A program made the position numbers and the translations under genes. Shown here in pieces: positions 40,131-51,034 of a stretch of DNA of 64,000 nt; positions within the stretch are counted from its first letter, which is position 1; every line of letters begins with the position of its first letter. The DNA comes from Cordylochernes scorpioides (lineage: Eukaryota > Arthropoda > Arachnida > Pseudoscorpiones > Chernetidae), in assembly GCA_030710605.1 (NCBI GenBank), contig CP092872.1, forward strand, positions 11,343,691 through 11,407,690. The letters run 5' to 3'. The notes under the pieces are model-generated. The model saw only the letters and a list, made by a program, of their open reading frames with translations, was not told the origin of the DNA and searched no databases.

Positions 40131-40916
40131 ACAATTTTTAAAACTCATTTATTTAAACTATATTAATTTTGAAACAACTAAATGGATTGCAAAAAAAATA
40201 ATTAAATCAAATACCTAAACACTAATATAATACAATTTTTGCCATTACACACTTTTTTTCCTGTAGTTTATATGTTTCTTCTGTATTGCTATTCTATGGC
40301 ACTTCTACTATTTATTATTGATGTACTTTCAGTATGAAGGATACTTCACTCGGGGGATTTCTCGGGCGAAGCCGGGTCATTCTTCTAGTAAAGGTATAAT
40401 TACCACAATTAGCGAACTGAAGATAAAAAGAAAGAATTTGTGGGCTTAGCTCATCAGTGGTGAACCTTCTCAGATGATGATCCAGGTTTCTCTTCCCATA
40501 TTTTTCTTTTTAAGCTTTATTTCACTTTACTTCGTAGACAATATAAATCTTCCTTTATTTAAATAAAACCTAGCGACGAACAGAATATATTATGTGTATT
40601 ACTAACTTAGGCGGCCATAGTTCATCTAAAACATCAAATTATTGGATCAACAACAATGAAATTCATTTATCCGAACTATCTGAATATACACTCATAGACA
40701 AAATTTAAGTATTTCAATGCTCGCCTGTTATGTATTGGTTTCTTAAGCACCACTTAGATTTGATAAGGGTTGAGTTTTACTTGGAATTCAGATTTTGCCC
40801 CCAGACCTTATATAGACAAATATTTCAGCTACCGCCATGGACAAATCTTAAGGAAGCTGTATCTTTTAGCATGTATATCGGGATTCAGACAATAACTTTG
40901 AAAGATATTACAATGA

Positions 40917-41165
40917 CCTTTATTGAAGATACACGATATAACCAATATACACTCATGGACAAATCTTAAGGAAGCTGTATCTTTTAGCATTGATATCGGG
41001 ATTCAGACAATAACTCTAATAGATATTTGATACCTTGTGATCTTTATTGAGGACATACGAGATAACCAAGAATGATCTAAATGGCCTCTGTCTCCTTCAA
41101 AAAAAAAAAAAAACAGATGATTGGCGACATCAAAGACTTCCACTTTATTAATTTTTTTCCATGAA
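40917..41165. mobile_element. MITE M3 copy, with an adjacent partial copy
   Basis: TACACTCATGGACAAATCTT at 40928 follows a truncated copy (40840-40925, CATGGACAAATCTTAAGGAA). Both contain ATCGGGATTCAGACAATAAC. The right end has GACATCAAAGACTTCCACTT. A tandem partial duplication at the left end. Confidence 0.7.
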
Positions 41166-41169
41166 TATA

Positions 41170-41565
41170 AAAGGTAAATAAAACAAAATCTTTATCCATT
41201 AGTGTCTTAAATATGTATATATACAATGTTTATATAGTTTGAATATTAAATCCAAGATTTACATACAATATACTTTGACACCGGGATATATGGTTTAACA
41301 TAGGATAAAGACATATTAGTTCAACAAGTTCTCTTATTTTAATATGTGATTTATATGCAAATATAAAAATAAGACAGCATACATAACTCATTATGCAAAT
41401 TAAAACAGTTCCACGACCCGGAAGCTGTCTATGTAAATATTATGGAAGTATGTATTTTAAGCAGACGACACCGTTGTATTTATTGCTCCTTTAGAATTTT
41501 ATAAAGTTTAATGGATTCCTTTATTTTTGTACAGAAAATGTGACAATATTTATTTAAGAAAATAT
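41170..41565. other. AT-rich sequence, nothing recognised
   Basis: No coding or RNA signal. Confidence 0.5.
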
Positions 41566-41695
41566 AAAGGGGGATCTCCTTATGGTGTAACAGAAAATTT
41601 CTGCATTAATGGGTATCTCGCTAATTCGGGAATAATTAAAAATAAACGAATAGTTGATATTTATTCCGATAGATGGTGCAAATATCAAATATAGT
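41565..41695. repeat. Family C fragment
   Basis: GGGATCTCCTTATGGTG, ATTAAAAATAAACGAATAG and TTATTCCGATAGATGGTGCA match family C with small deletions. Confidence 0.7.
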
Positions 41696-42089
41696 TTGGT
41701 TTTGCCTTAAATAAATTTTATTTCACTTCTGACTTTTGTTTTTGTTTTCATTCGGGTTCGAATTCCGGCCGTCGCTTCTTTTTTTGGAGGTTCAAAAATT
41801 TTCTAATTTTATATAGCCCCGTAAATAAAGATATTTCCATTTCATTAAATAAATTTCTGTTTCATCCTGAAGTTTTCTGATTTTCCACATGGCAATATGT
41901 TGAAATAATCTCACACTTCTCAATCTCTCTATGACTTTATTATAGATTTAAAATTAATATTTGACGCTAGTTAGGGATTTCTAAATGTTTTTTGATTCAG
42001 GAAGATTCCTTGATTGATTCTAAGAACTCTCTATCTATACTAAGTTTTTAACAAATGAAAACATTAAGACACGAATTTTTCTTTTCACA

Positions 42090-42315
42090 AATAAATCAAA
42101 CTTCTACTGTCCTTACTGCAATGAAAAAATATTGAGAGGACTTGGTTCATCAGTGGTGAACCCTTCCAGTGGTTTCGCCAATTTAATCCACCAGACCGCT
42201 TCTTAGAGTTCTAATACTGTATTGGATTATTCTGCTTATATATGCTACACTGAAGGATGGAATCTTAGAAATGGTATTTAAGCAAACTATGGATATAAGC
42301 TTTTAAGACAGTAGA
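42090..42315 (-). repeat. Family F copy (damaged stem II)
   Basis: The minus-strand core is TTGGC, GAAACC, loop, CTGATGA, ACCAA. One stem II pair is lost (C opposite A). The flank ATCCACCAGACCGCTTC follows. Confidence 0.75.
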
Positions 42316-42324
42316 ATTACTTTA

Positions 42325-42665
42325 AATATTTACATCGAGCAATGCTCTTCCACAAACAATAAGGACAATTTAGGCATAAAGTAAAGACACGAATGTGTCT
42401 TTTCACAAATAAATCACACTTCTGCAGTCCTTACTTTATGCCTAACTTGTCATTATTATTTGCATCGAGCAATGTTCTTCCACAAACAAAAAGACAAGTT
42501 AGTCATAAAGACAGGATTGAGTTTTTTCACAAATGAATCACACTTCTGCTGTCCTTACTTTATGATTAACTTGTCATTATTATTTGCATCGAGCAATGTT
42601 CTTCCACAAACAATAAGGACAAGTTAGGCATAAAGTAAGGACAGTAGAAGTTTGATTTATTTGTG
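42325..42665. repeat. Three tandem units, about 120-130 bp
   Basis: GCATCGAGCAATG(C/T)TCTTCC recurs near 42336, 42463 and 42585. Each is followed by ACAAACAA(T)AAGGACAA.T and a CATAAAG.AA(A/G)GAC segment that mirrors GTCCTTACTTTATG. The units therefore also form small inverted repeats. Confidence 0.75.
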
Positions 42666-42839
42666 AAAAGAAACATTCGCGTTTTAATGTTTTCATGCGT
42701 TATATATAGATGGTGCGTAATATTTCTTTATACAAGTATTAGGTATTTGTATTTTGTTGATGATATCTGAGAATGGAATATTTCTTGATATTGTAGACAT
42801 CAACCTTTGATAACCATAAATATATTATAAGATTCAAAG

Positions 42840-43255
42840 TACAAAACTATTATAGACGCGTATGATTCTTTTTAAAATAAAACAATTTCTACTGCCCTTA
42901 CTGCAATGGAAAATTAATGGGAGGGCCTGGCTCATCGGTGGTGAACCCTCTCAGCGGTTTCGCTAGTTTAATCTACAATACCGCTGTTTTATTGCATTTT
43001 TGGAACTTCCTTTTATAGTGATACTGATGCAAGACTCTTCGAATGGGTATTTCAGATGAACTATGGACATAAGCTTTTAGGATAGCAGAATTACATATAA
43101 TTATAAATATATAAATATATATTCACCACTGATGAGCCAGGCCCTCCCATTAATTTTCCATTGCAGTAAGGGCAGTAGAAATTGTTTTATTTTAAAAAGA
43201 ATCATGCGCATCAAAAATAGTTTTGTATTTTGATAACAGATGGCGCGCTAGTGCA
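42840..43255. repeat. Family F inverted pair
   Basis: AAACTATTATAGACGCGTAT..AATGGGAGGGCCTGGCTC (left) is mirrored by GAGCCAGGCCCTCCCATTAA..AGAATCATGCGCATC (right). The left core has CCGATGA and a broken stem II. In the right arm the 5' half of the core is missing. Confidence 0.8.
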
Positions 43256-43499
43256 TCTTAATATTATAAGATTATAAATTCAAAAGGAGATTCTTCTGTA
43301 GAACATGTTTATTTTGCTAGATTTCAAACGACATTGTTCTTCAACGGGCGACAAGCTTGTCCGAAGAACTAATCTGTTTGAAAGCTGGCAATACAAACAT
43401 GTTCTATAGAAGAAGCTCCTTTTTGAGTTTATAATCTTACAATATATTCCTTAATACTCAAATTATACATTAATAAACATAATATTTTAATTAAAAAGA

Positions 43500-43800
43500 C
43501 ATATATTGGATCAAAATATCATTTATTTTTACCAATATTTCAGTTGACTGAACGCCAACCTTTATCAAGGTATTATAACATATTTAAAGTATGTCAACAA
43601 CAACTGTGTTAACTGATTTTTAACGCCTTGCCAAATGTTTTAATTTTTGTTTGCTCCTGACGAGGACAAAAGATTTTTGTCGAAACGTCGAGGTAATAAA
43701 AAGATTTACTGGCTGAAGTGTCTTTTATTTCAAGAAATGTGTCAACTGAGATATTGGTAAAATAAATGATATTTTGATCCAATATATACTTTTTAAATTG
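43500..43800. repeat. Family B inverted pair with a family A insertion
   Basis: ATTTTTACCAATATTTCAG..CCAACCTTTATCAAGG on the left and AACTGAGATATTGGTAAAAT on the right are the two arms. Family A (43616-43740) interrupts the right arm. This gives relative ages: B pair first, A later. Confidence 0.75.
43654..43693 (+). ncRNA. Hammerhead-like ribozyme motif, family A
   Basis: CTGACGA at 43657-43663, a GACAAAA/TTTTTGTC stem and then GAAACGTC. Same layout as 1811-1850, including the weak CTC/GAG stem I. Confidence 0.55.
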
Positions 43801-44225
43801 AAGATTTATTTATAGATTGCTCTATTTTCAAAATAAGTGTAATATATAAAGTTTATGCTATAAATATATCTCTCATAAAAAACAACACTCTATAAAAAGA
43901 AGTGTCATGTGGGGGAAACATTAGTGCCTTAATAAATCCATAAATCTCATCCATTTTCACTAGAGAGATCCTTCAAACTTAATTGATTTATGAAGACAAG
44001 TGGGAAATTTTAAGGTAAAAAAAATGAACAAACTTACACACACTGTCTTATAGAAGTTTTAGTCATATTTAGACCTAGAGACTGAACGCTTGTTTAAAGA
44101 ATGAACCTAAATCAACAAGCAATTTCTTTTTTAATTTAACAATTGCATAATACACGCTATATCCACAAATCGGATATTTTCGTGTGAAATATATACATGT
44201 TATATTAAAATATTATTCTATTTAA
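43800..44225. other. AT-rich sequence, nothing recognised
   Basis: No gene or bounded repeat. Confidence 0.5.
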
Positions 44226-44228
44226 AAT

Positions 44229-44425
44229 TAAATTTCATAGATCCAAATACTCTGTTAAATCGAACGCCAGAGGTCATGCTTACCCTATAAAAACTCGTTG
44301 TTCTTCCCCGATGGCCGGCTCAAAACTTTTGTACATTATGTAAATAATCTTTTGTTTTCCTTGTTCTACTCGCCTTAAGCCAGGGAGTACTTTTATCAAT
44401 TTTTTTTATATATTCCTCAGCTCAA
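44229..44425 (+). repeat. Interspersed repeat, second copy of 8870-9085
   Basis: AAATCGAACGCCAGAGGTCA, CCCTATAAAAAC, TTTGTACATTATGTAAATAA and CTACTCGCCTTAAGCCAG occur in the same order as at 8870-9085. Confidence 0.7.
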
Positions 44426-44644
44426 ATAAAGAAATCAATGATCAAAACTATTTTCTATAATATTATTCTGTTACCACGATTACATTACCATAATCCTCAA
44501 CATGATCTAAAATTCAAGCAGAAAATCTCATTTCTATTCATTTTTATAACATACATTTGAATGAATAAAAAGTAGTTTAAAGGGATATATACATATTTAC
44601 ATGTCAGTATGCAAATTGATTACATTAGTAGTCAGTTATTTAGT

Positions 44645-44810
44645 AAAGTACATTCTGCAGAATTTGTTGAATCTTTGGTGTATGTCCTTAGTGTTGGCCA
44701 GATGTTTGTTATGGGAAGTTGATTTAGTTCCCTAAGGTCAGCGGGCAGTCAGTTAATAAGTGTCTGGGGTTCTGTTCTTCGCCTCCACACGAGCAAATTT
44801 GATTACAATT
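44645..44810 (-). pseudogene. LINE C-terminal fragment (CCHC-type knuckle)
   Basis: On the minus strand a short frame reads CSCGGEEQNPRHLLTDCPLT, the C-x-CG..H-x4-C knuckle at the end of many arthropod LINE RNase H proteins, then stops. It is degenerate and lacks RT. Confidence 0.7.
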
Positions 44811-44979
44811 GTCTTAATATTATTTTATTTGCAAAAAAAGAATAAATAAAATCAAGAATTTATTTTAATTTTGATTTCGCAAGCTTTCAATAAAAATGTA
44901 TAATCTTCAACGGGCAAATGCTTCTATGTAACAATATAAAGATGAAACTCCTTACCTTGATTTTTATTTCTTGAAATTA

Positions 44980-45085
44980 AAGACACTTCGGCCAGTAAAT
45001 ATTTTTATTGTCTCGACGTTTCGACAAAAATCTTTTGTTCTCGTCAAGAGCAAACAAAAATTAAAACATTTGGCAAAGCTGTAAT
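44980..45085 (-). repeat. Family A copy
   Basis: GACACTTCGGCCAGTAAAT, CTCGACGTTTCGACAAAAAT and CTTTTGTTCTCGTCAAGAGC match. On the minus strand the core is TTGACGA..GAAACGTC. Confidence 0.7.
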
Positions 45086-45128
45086 ATGTTTCGTTCATAC
45101 TTATTATTGATGAAAGATATATTGTTAT

Positions 45129-45482
45129 ACAAATAAATTTACTGGCAATGCGTTTCTTTTAATATCATCAAATATTATCTCTACAGACCTCACTGCAATG
45201 ATATGAGTTATTGAATGAGAGGGCTTAGCTCATCCGTAGTGAACCCTCTAAGCGGTTTCGCCAAATTAATCTCTAGACCGCTCTACTATTGTTATGGATT
45301 GGTTTGGAATATACCCTGTATTTTCTAGCGGTCTAGAGATTAATTTGGCGAAACCGCTGAGAGGGTTCACTACTGATGAGCCAAGCCCTCTCATTCAATA
45401 ACTCATATCATTGCAGTAAGGTCTGTAGAGATAATATTTGATGATATTTAAAAGAAACGCATTGCCAGTAAATTTATTTGTG
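45129..45482. repeat. Family F inverted pair (TTGGC/GCCAA subfamily)
   Basis: Arms of about 165 bp from ACAAATAAATTTACTGGCAA to its inverse, centred near 45305. The landmarks are CATTGCAGTAAGGTCTGTAG and AGGGTTCACTACTGATGAGC. Both arms carry the core; the left one has GGATGA in place of CTGATGA's start. Confidence 0.88.
45345..45384 (+). ncRNA. Permuted hammerhead-like core, TTGGC/GCCAA stem II
   Basis: TTGGC (45345-45349), GAAACC, loop, GGTT, CACTA, CTGATGA (45373-45379), GCCAA (45380-45384). Compared with 17504-17543, the outer stem II pair has changed on both sides (C-G to T-A), a compensatory change. Stem I remains only about 5 bases. Confidence 0.55.
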
Positions 45483-45654
45483 TAAAATATTAACGATAGA
45501 TGGCAATAAAATTTAATTTACTAAAATATTTTTATAAAATATTTATTTTATTTATCTTAAGTGAACAAAGTACAACATAATGTAAATATAGATGTATTTT
45601 ACATATTTATAAAAAAAACAATAATATTGCTCGATGGTCAAATATATTTAAACA

Positions 45655-45960
45655 TATATTAAAAATGGCATATCCTGACCAAGAGCACATGTGCTTTACA
45701 GAAGGCAGAACAGAAATCAACTAATCATTGATTTAGCCTGTTCCCTATTTATCTGTAGCCTGATTTATCAAGAAATTGGGTTGGCCAAATATCAGGGAAC
45801 AGGCTAAATCTATGTGTAGTTGATTTCTGTTCCACTAGATGGCGTTCTGCCTTCTGTAAAGTACATGTGCTCCTGGTCAGGATATGCCATTTTTATTTTT
45901 GAATTCAACACCTGACCTTTTTATCTTTTTTTTTTCTTTCATTTTTTTCATAAAAATGAA
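45655..45960. repeat. Family D inverted pair, ribozyme lost
   Basis: GGCATATCCTGACCAAGAGC and GCTCCTGGTCAGGATATGCC mirror. The centre retains ATCAAGAAATTGGGTTGGCC but the hammerhead segment is deleted. Confidence 0.8.
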
Positions 45961-46045
45961 ATAATAAAAAGATTTAGTGGCCGAGGTGTCTTTTATTTCA
46001 AGAACTATGAATGCCGGCCAGACAGCCTCTATCTTTTCCTTAATT
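45960..46045 (+). repeat. Family A 3' fragment
   Basis: AATAAAAAGATTTAGTGGCC, GAGGTGTCTTTTATTTCAAG and AATGCCGGCCAGACAGCC match the family A tail. Confidence 0.7.
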
Positions 46046-46259
46046 TTATTTATTATTTTTTTTTCAAAAAATTTCTAGGTAACTTTTGTTCATATTATTG
46101 TATTTATTGTGATAGCATCAATTATCAATTATTTTACTTCCAAAGCGCTATATCCCGCAAGGGATACTTACGCCAAACAAGGAGAAAAGTTTATTTACAT
46201 AAGTTATTTACATTATTCAACACATGAAAACATTAGAGATCCAGATTTTGTAGAAAGTT

Positions 46260-46510
46260 TAGAATGATTTACAACTTTAAATATGATTTTTTATCGGAAA
46301 TCAAATCGTTAAGTTCACAAACAACTGGTTCATTCTTCATTCTATAATCTTGAAATGCTAAGCAATCGATCAGTAAATGTCTTGAGGTTTGTTCCTCAAT
46401 ACCACAAAAACAACTTGAATCCTCCACTACCTTTATTCTATTTAAAAAATAATTTGAAATTTCCGTGGTTTGTAACAAATTGAGTATTATAAAAATTTGG
46501 ACGAAAGTAT
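46260..46510 (-). pseudogene. LINE C-terminal fragment
   Basis: The minus strand carries LNRIKVVEDSSCFCGIEEQ and then TSRHLLIDCLAF, a C-x-CG..H-x4-C knuckle of the LINE RNase H end. Just upstream the homologous frame (FVTNHGNFKLFFK) is one base off, so there is a frameshift near 46440. No start and no catalytic RT. Decayed insertion. Confidence 0.75.
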
Positions 46511-46559
46511 TTAGGGATTTCTTGGGGGAAAAAACTTATTGTGATAGCATCCTCGTATT

Positions 46560-47795
46560 ACCTTTTATTGTGATCATTATTGTTATCATCATTATAAATA
46601 TTAGTAAAATAGGTCTTAAGTTTCATCATCATTAAATTTTGCCATCGTTATCTTAGTTTTTTTTTTTATTATTATCTTTCTATAGATGAATGTGTGGCTC
46701 GTGTGTATTAGCATGGGAATGATTCGATTGGATATTTGATGGAAATTGTTGTGTATGTAAATAGATTATTTGCATTCATTAAAGCGTCCATTATGTAAAT
46801 TTTTATGTGTATATAAATCGGACATTAATTGTTGTCAGTTAGTCGAAAGAATAAGAGATAAATAAAAAGTCATTCTCAAGTGTTAGTTGCTGTACTTCTA
46901 ATATCGACACAACAGAAATAATATTCTCCTTTCTAATTGTTATCATCATTAATGGTTAATATCATCATTCTAATGATCCATTATAATAATCTACGCTTGG
47001 AGTGTTTCGTCCTTACATAATCACAAACTGACAGAATGTGTTTAAAGTTCAGAGAATACAATTTTACACTCGATGGAGAGAAATTTTCCTGAAGGATATT
47101 CATCAATAAAAATAAAGGTCATCTCTCCCGTCAAAATACAATATATGAAATGTAAATAATAAAGTTTATCTAATAAAAATTTAAATCTTAAATATAATTT
47201 AAATTAAGTTGATATTATAAAGTAAGTTAACATGGATTTATATATTGACAGAACTATATTTAAAACTTGTAATAATAGTAATATTTTATATATAAATAGG
47301 GAATTATATTAGATTAGCAAGCTAAATCTAAATTAAATATATAAGATAATAGATATATATATTGGTGTAAGCCGCTGCCACAAATAAAGGAAAGTTAACC
47401 CATTTGAAGAATCCTCACAAGAAATAAATAGATGACCCCCCCCCCCCCCATCTCAAAACTTTACCTCCCCTATAAATAAAAGATATCCCGTTCGAGATGT
47501 CCAATTGTTGAGAGCTCCCTGGAAAAAAGGAGTATGCTGCCGGTAATTCCACCATTTCTCCAAGACGTCTCCTAATCCCAACTTTACAATTTCCAGGTAG
47601 AACATTTATCATCTAGGATCATCTAATCCACGTTTAATATCTTCAGCGGCCATATTCTTGTGTTCAGAGACACATTTATCAATTAGTTAATCTTCTAAAC
47701 TTTTGTAGCTTTGATAGAGTAGGTAGGTTCCTTCCATACTAATGTTCTTAATAGGATTCCATCGTGGCACAGAATTAAATAACTATTTTTTATTA
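46560..47795. other. AT-rich sequence, nothing recognised
   Basis: It contains a C run at about 47433-47446 and no plausible gene. The open frame antisense to 47415-47612 is an ordinary chance frame. Confidence 0.5.
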
Positions 47796-47797
47796 TG

Positions 47798-48045
47798 GAA
47801 ATTTTTGCCGGGAGGATATTGATCTATAAAGATAAAGGTTCACCTCTCCCCCGTCAAAATAGACGTCAAAACTAGATGCCATCTATTGACCGTCGGGGAA
47901 AACTAACGGCTTCGGGTCGGTGACAGAGCTACAAACCAGCTTTGGAAAACTGAGAAGCGTCCTCCTAGAAACCATGGTTTCGGTCTAATGGCCCTCGTCA
48001 TTCTAGGGCGGACTTTATTGAGACTTATAGGAGATCCATATGATC
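47798..48045. repeat. Family E copy with degraded hammerhead
   Basis: It starts TTTTTGCCGGGAGGATATTG and includes CCCGTCAAAATAGACGTCAA and CATGGTTTCGGTCTAATGG. On the minus strand, 48007-47964 reads CCTAGA, ATGACGA, GGGC..GACC, GAA, ACCATGGT: C3 is mutated to A and stem II has one mismatch. Confidence 0.8.
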
Positions 48046-48109
48046 ATATGATATCGTCCGCCTTCCCCATCTCGCCATCAGATAAAATACAGTAATCATA
48101 AATGCAATA

Positions 48110-48383
48110 CACCTATCTCCCGATCTACACGGTACTTGTTTTACACGTTTTCGCTTTTACACGGTTTTCCAAATAAGTTTTTTTGTTGTTTTTATCGCAC
48201 TATACTAAATGCTACTGTGATTGAACACATGCGCTGTGTGCACATCTCACGAGGAATCCCGAGCTTATGTGCTGACTTGCTTAACACGTACACTGTGTCT
48301 GTATTTCTATTTCATTTTTTTTTATTTTCGATTTACACATTTTTCTCAGGAACGTATCTACCGTGTAAATCGGGGGATAGGTG
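48110..48383. mobile_element. TIR MITE (CACCTATC family), copy 2
   Basis: The termini CACCTATCTCCCGATCTACA and TGTAAATCGGGGGATAGGTG are flanked by TA. 274 bp, collinear with copy 1 (ATCGCACTATACTAAATGC, TCACGAGGAATCCCGAGC). Confidence 0.9.
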
Positions 48384-48482
48384 TATAGTATGTCAGTAAA
48401 ATAATGTAATTGATAAAATAACTTATGGACACTGAGAAACCCATTACCGAACTTAATCAACGATATCAAACAAACAAAAGAC

Positions 48483-48560
48483 TTTTATTAGGGCCCATTG
48501 CCCTGTATGGATTCGCCATACAACAACAAAACAATACAGCAATTCCTCTCCCTTTCCCCA
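48483..48560 (-). repeat. LINE 3' tail-like fragment
   Basis: On the minus strand: GGCGAATCCATACAGGGCAA, GGGCCCTAATAAAAG. Matches the ends at 16840-16870 and 56450-56500. Confidence 0.55.
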
Positions 48561-48867
48561 TGTACACGCGATTCTTTGTGTGAAAAGGGATTTATTTAGG
48601 CATCTGTTCTAAAAAACTTTCCTCACTACCTCTTCAAAGATATCAATAGAAAGTTAAAAATATAATAGAACGTATCTACAAATGAGCAGGCAAATTAATT
48701 TAAAATATTAAAGCAGACAATTTCCAAATTTATGCGGTCTACCAAAAAGCATAATGCCAAATATATGCTGTATCTCTACTCTACTCTTCAGAAAGATATC
48801 TCTCTTCCATAACCTTCACTTAATTCTACAGAAACTACCTTAAGTCATTCAGAATCAAACTACAGAG

Positions 48868-49146
48868 GTTCGGTGGAAGAATGGTCTAAACTATTGTTTT
48901 TCGACCGCTACGACCTGGGATCGAATCCCACATTGGGACCTTCTTTTTCTATTAAAAAATTATCCAATGGTCCTTGATTCTTCCATAAATCTAACCCACC
49001 AGCGAGTTCAAGTAACCAAACGGATCTTTGAAACGCTTTTGAGTGCAAAAAAGTCGAACTGATGTAGACATGTGGTGCACTTACAGTAAAAGTAGTCGCC
49101 AAATACTACCTACCATGATTATAATGACCGGTACCACGTGTACTAT
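48868..49146 (+). repeat. SINE1, full length
   Basis: Head TTCGGTGGAAGAATGGTC, B-box region GGGATCGAATCCCAC, body AACCCACCAGCGAGTTCAAG, tail GACCGGTACCACGTGTACTA. Some deletions in the body. Confidence 0.78.
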
Positions 49147-49261
49147 GGATAATGGTTACTAATTTGCATAACTAGAGTGTCAAAATATGGCGTTCCAACA
49201 ACCGAGTTTCTCACAAGATACGACAGAGAGAATGCTCACAGGTAAAATACACACACACAAC

Positions 49262-49545
49262 AAGTAAAACATACACTAATGGACAAAACTTGAGGAAGTT
49301 GTACCTTTTAGCATGTATATCGGAATACAGACAATAACTCTGAAAGATACACTAATGGACAAAATTTAAGGAAGTTGTACCTTTTAGCATGTATATCGGG
49401 ATTCAGACAATAACTCTGAAAGATATTACAGTGATATTTATTGAAGACACGTGAGTTAGCCAAGTGTGAACAGAATTACCTCTGTCTCATTAAAATATAA
49501 AAGAGACAATGGCGACATCAAAGACTTTCAACTTTCTTAGGTTTT
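49262..49545. mobile_element. MITE M3 copy with tandem partial left end
   Basis: TACACTAATGGACAAAACTT (49271) and again TACACTAATGGACAAAATTT (49348), each followed by GTACCTTTTAGCATGTATAT. The right half has GACATCAAAGACTTTCAAC. Same tandem left-end duplication as at 40840-41165. Confidence 0.75.
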
Positions 49546-49549
49546 TCCA

Positions 49550-50185
49550 AGATTATATTTACATATGTCTACTTCTAGATGAGAGATAGAAAGTCTATAT
49601 AGACTCTGTAGACCTACACAGAACAGTAGATGCTATATTTATGCAGACGATGTTGATGAAAACCAGTCAAAACGCACCAAACTCAAACAACACCAAACTG
49701 TATTTATTAAAGTTCCAAAGAGAATATAGGTCAAATACGTTATATTGTGTTATATATAATTTAACACTTTTTTATAATTCAGTATGTTGTTAAATGGAAT
49801 AGAGGGGGAAAAAGTTAGTGAATTAACAAACAAAATAGTTGATTAACGCTATGGATTTCTTGAAAGTTTTCTATTCTAATCATTACACACGCAAACTCTG
49901 GAGAAATCAATAAATGATCAATACTTCTGTTTTCTTAAACACACAGAGTTAAGACGAGAATGGTTTAAACGAAATATGTTTGGATTCTCTATTCTACTAC
50001 AAGCAAAGGATGATTCTATAGCCTGAAATACCAATTCAGCAATAACTGTAGAACATGAATGTTGGGAAACGTAGAAAGATTTTTTGAAAATAATGTACAC
50101 CACTTTGAAAAAAAAACCCTTTAGAATAGGAATTAAACTTTAAAAAATGACATGACAGAAAACTCTCGTATTTTTTGTGTGTGTA
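49550..50185. other. AT-rich sequence, nothing recognised
   Basis: No coding, RNA or repeat structure I can support. Confidence 0.5.
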
Positions 50186-50189
50186 AGGC

Positions 50190-50395
50190 TATATTGTAAC
50201 AAAGTATTTATTAATTTTATTATTTTTATTAACAAAGTGGTTATTTTTATGTTTATATTTTGCTACTCTGTAAATTTCCCTCGTGGCTTATCTTTTGTTT
50301 ACCATTCTTAGTTTGTTCTTGCCTGAAATAAATTGCTGTCTTATCCTGAAGTTTTTGTCTTCTATAATTTTCCACGTGGCAATATTTTTAGACTT
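50190..50395 (+). repeat. Interspersed repeat, fuller copy
   Basis: TATTGTAACAAAGTATTTAT, TTGCTACTCTGTAAATTTCC, CTCGTGGCTTATCTTTTG, AATAAATTGCTGTCTTATCC and TTTTCCACGTGGCAATATT. It shares its start with 18140-18170 and is inverted relative to 2850-3030. Confidence 0.6.
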
Positions 50396-50529
50396 TCAAC
50401 TAAAGGGGCATGTATAGTTAGCTGGAAGTTATAGTTCTTCTGTTGATGGACATGTTAGCCTGAATGTTAGAGAAATAAAAAAGGTAAAATAAACTTAACT
50501 TTTTATTGCATGTTGATTTTATTAAATTA

Positions 50530-50600
50530 CTAGCCGAATGACCCGGGCAACGCCCGTGTTTTACCCGATTGAATGTTTTTATTCAAATACTAGTTGTTAC
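50530..50600 (-). mobile_element. Helitron 3' end
   Basis: On the minus strand: ACGGGCGTTGCCCGGG hairpin, then TCATTCGGCTAG, followed by host T. The 5' end cannot be placed with confidence. Confidence 0.6.
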
Positions 50601-50854
50601 AATTATAAATTGGCGCCTTAAATAAATGCATATATTAGTTAATAACTATAGCCCATGTGCTTTATCTGTCTATATACTGTTGGCTTCCGTAGGCGTCTCT
50701 TACTGGGAAAAAGAAAGAGAGGATTCCATTTAGTTATTAACTAATATATGCATTTATTTAAGGAGCGACCCGCTCCAACACAATAGTTACAAAAACCAAA
50801 AAGCGAGTGGGGGGGGGGGGGGGGGGGGCAAAGTGTCTCGCGCAGTGGCGGCGC

Positions 50855-50965
50855 CATCGTAGCGAACCAATAGGAGAGCGCCATTCCAAAAAAAAATAGC
50901 AAACGGTGACAGAGATGAAGAACGCATGACGCTCGTAACTGTATATAGAATAAGTCAGGGATGAA
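50855..50965 (+). repeat. Interspersed repeat, second copy of 9120-9250
   Basis: CGAACCAATAGGAGAGCGCC, AAACGGTGACAGAGATG and GACGCTCGTAACTGTATATA. A G run of about 20 precedes it at 50810-50828. Confidence 0.65.
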
Positions 50966-51034
50966 CCGTCAATTTTAATAATAGTCGTTTGGTATTACTC
51001 AAGATGGAATCTCAGTATTCGCAAAGTTGAGAAG

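Larger units (their letters stand above)
39298..40388 (+). mobile_element. Probable Helitron with later insertions
   Basis: The 5' part TCTATTTATAAAAATCAATG and GTCCGGTATACAAATTCGCA matches the Helitron at 5887. A Helitron 3' end (CGGGCGAAGCCGGG, TCATTCTTCTAG) is at 40365-40388. A family F copy (39635-39770) and a tRNA-Gly gene lie between. The two ends may belong to different copies, so the unit is tentative. Confidence 0.5.

Noticed and set aside
41755..41785. Isolated B-box-like GGTTCGAATTCC with a following T run
   Set aside because: No A box or acceptor stem is present; at most a tRNA or SINE remnant.
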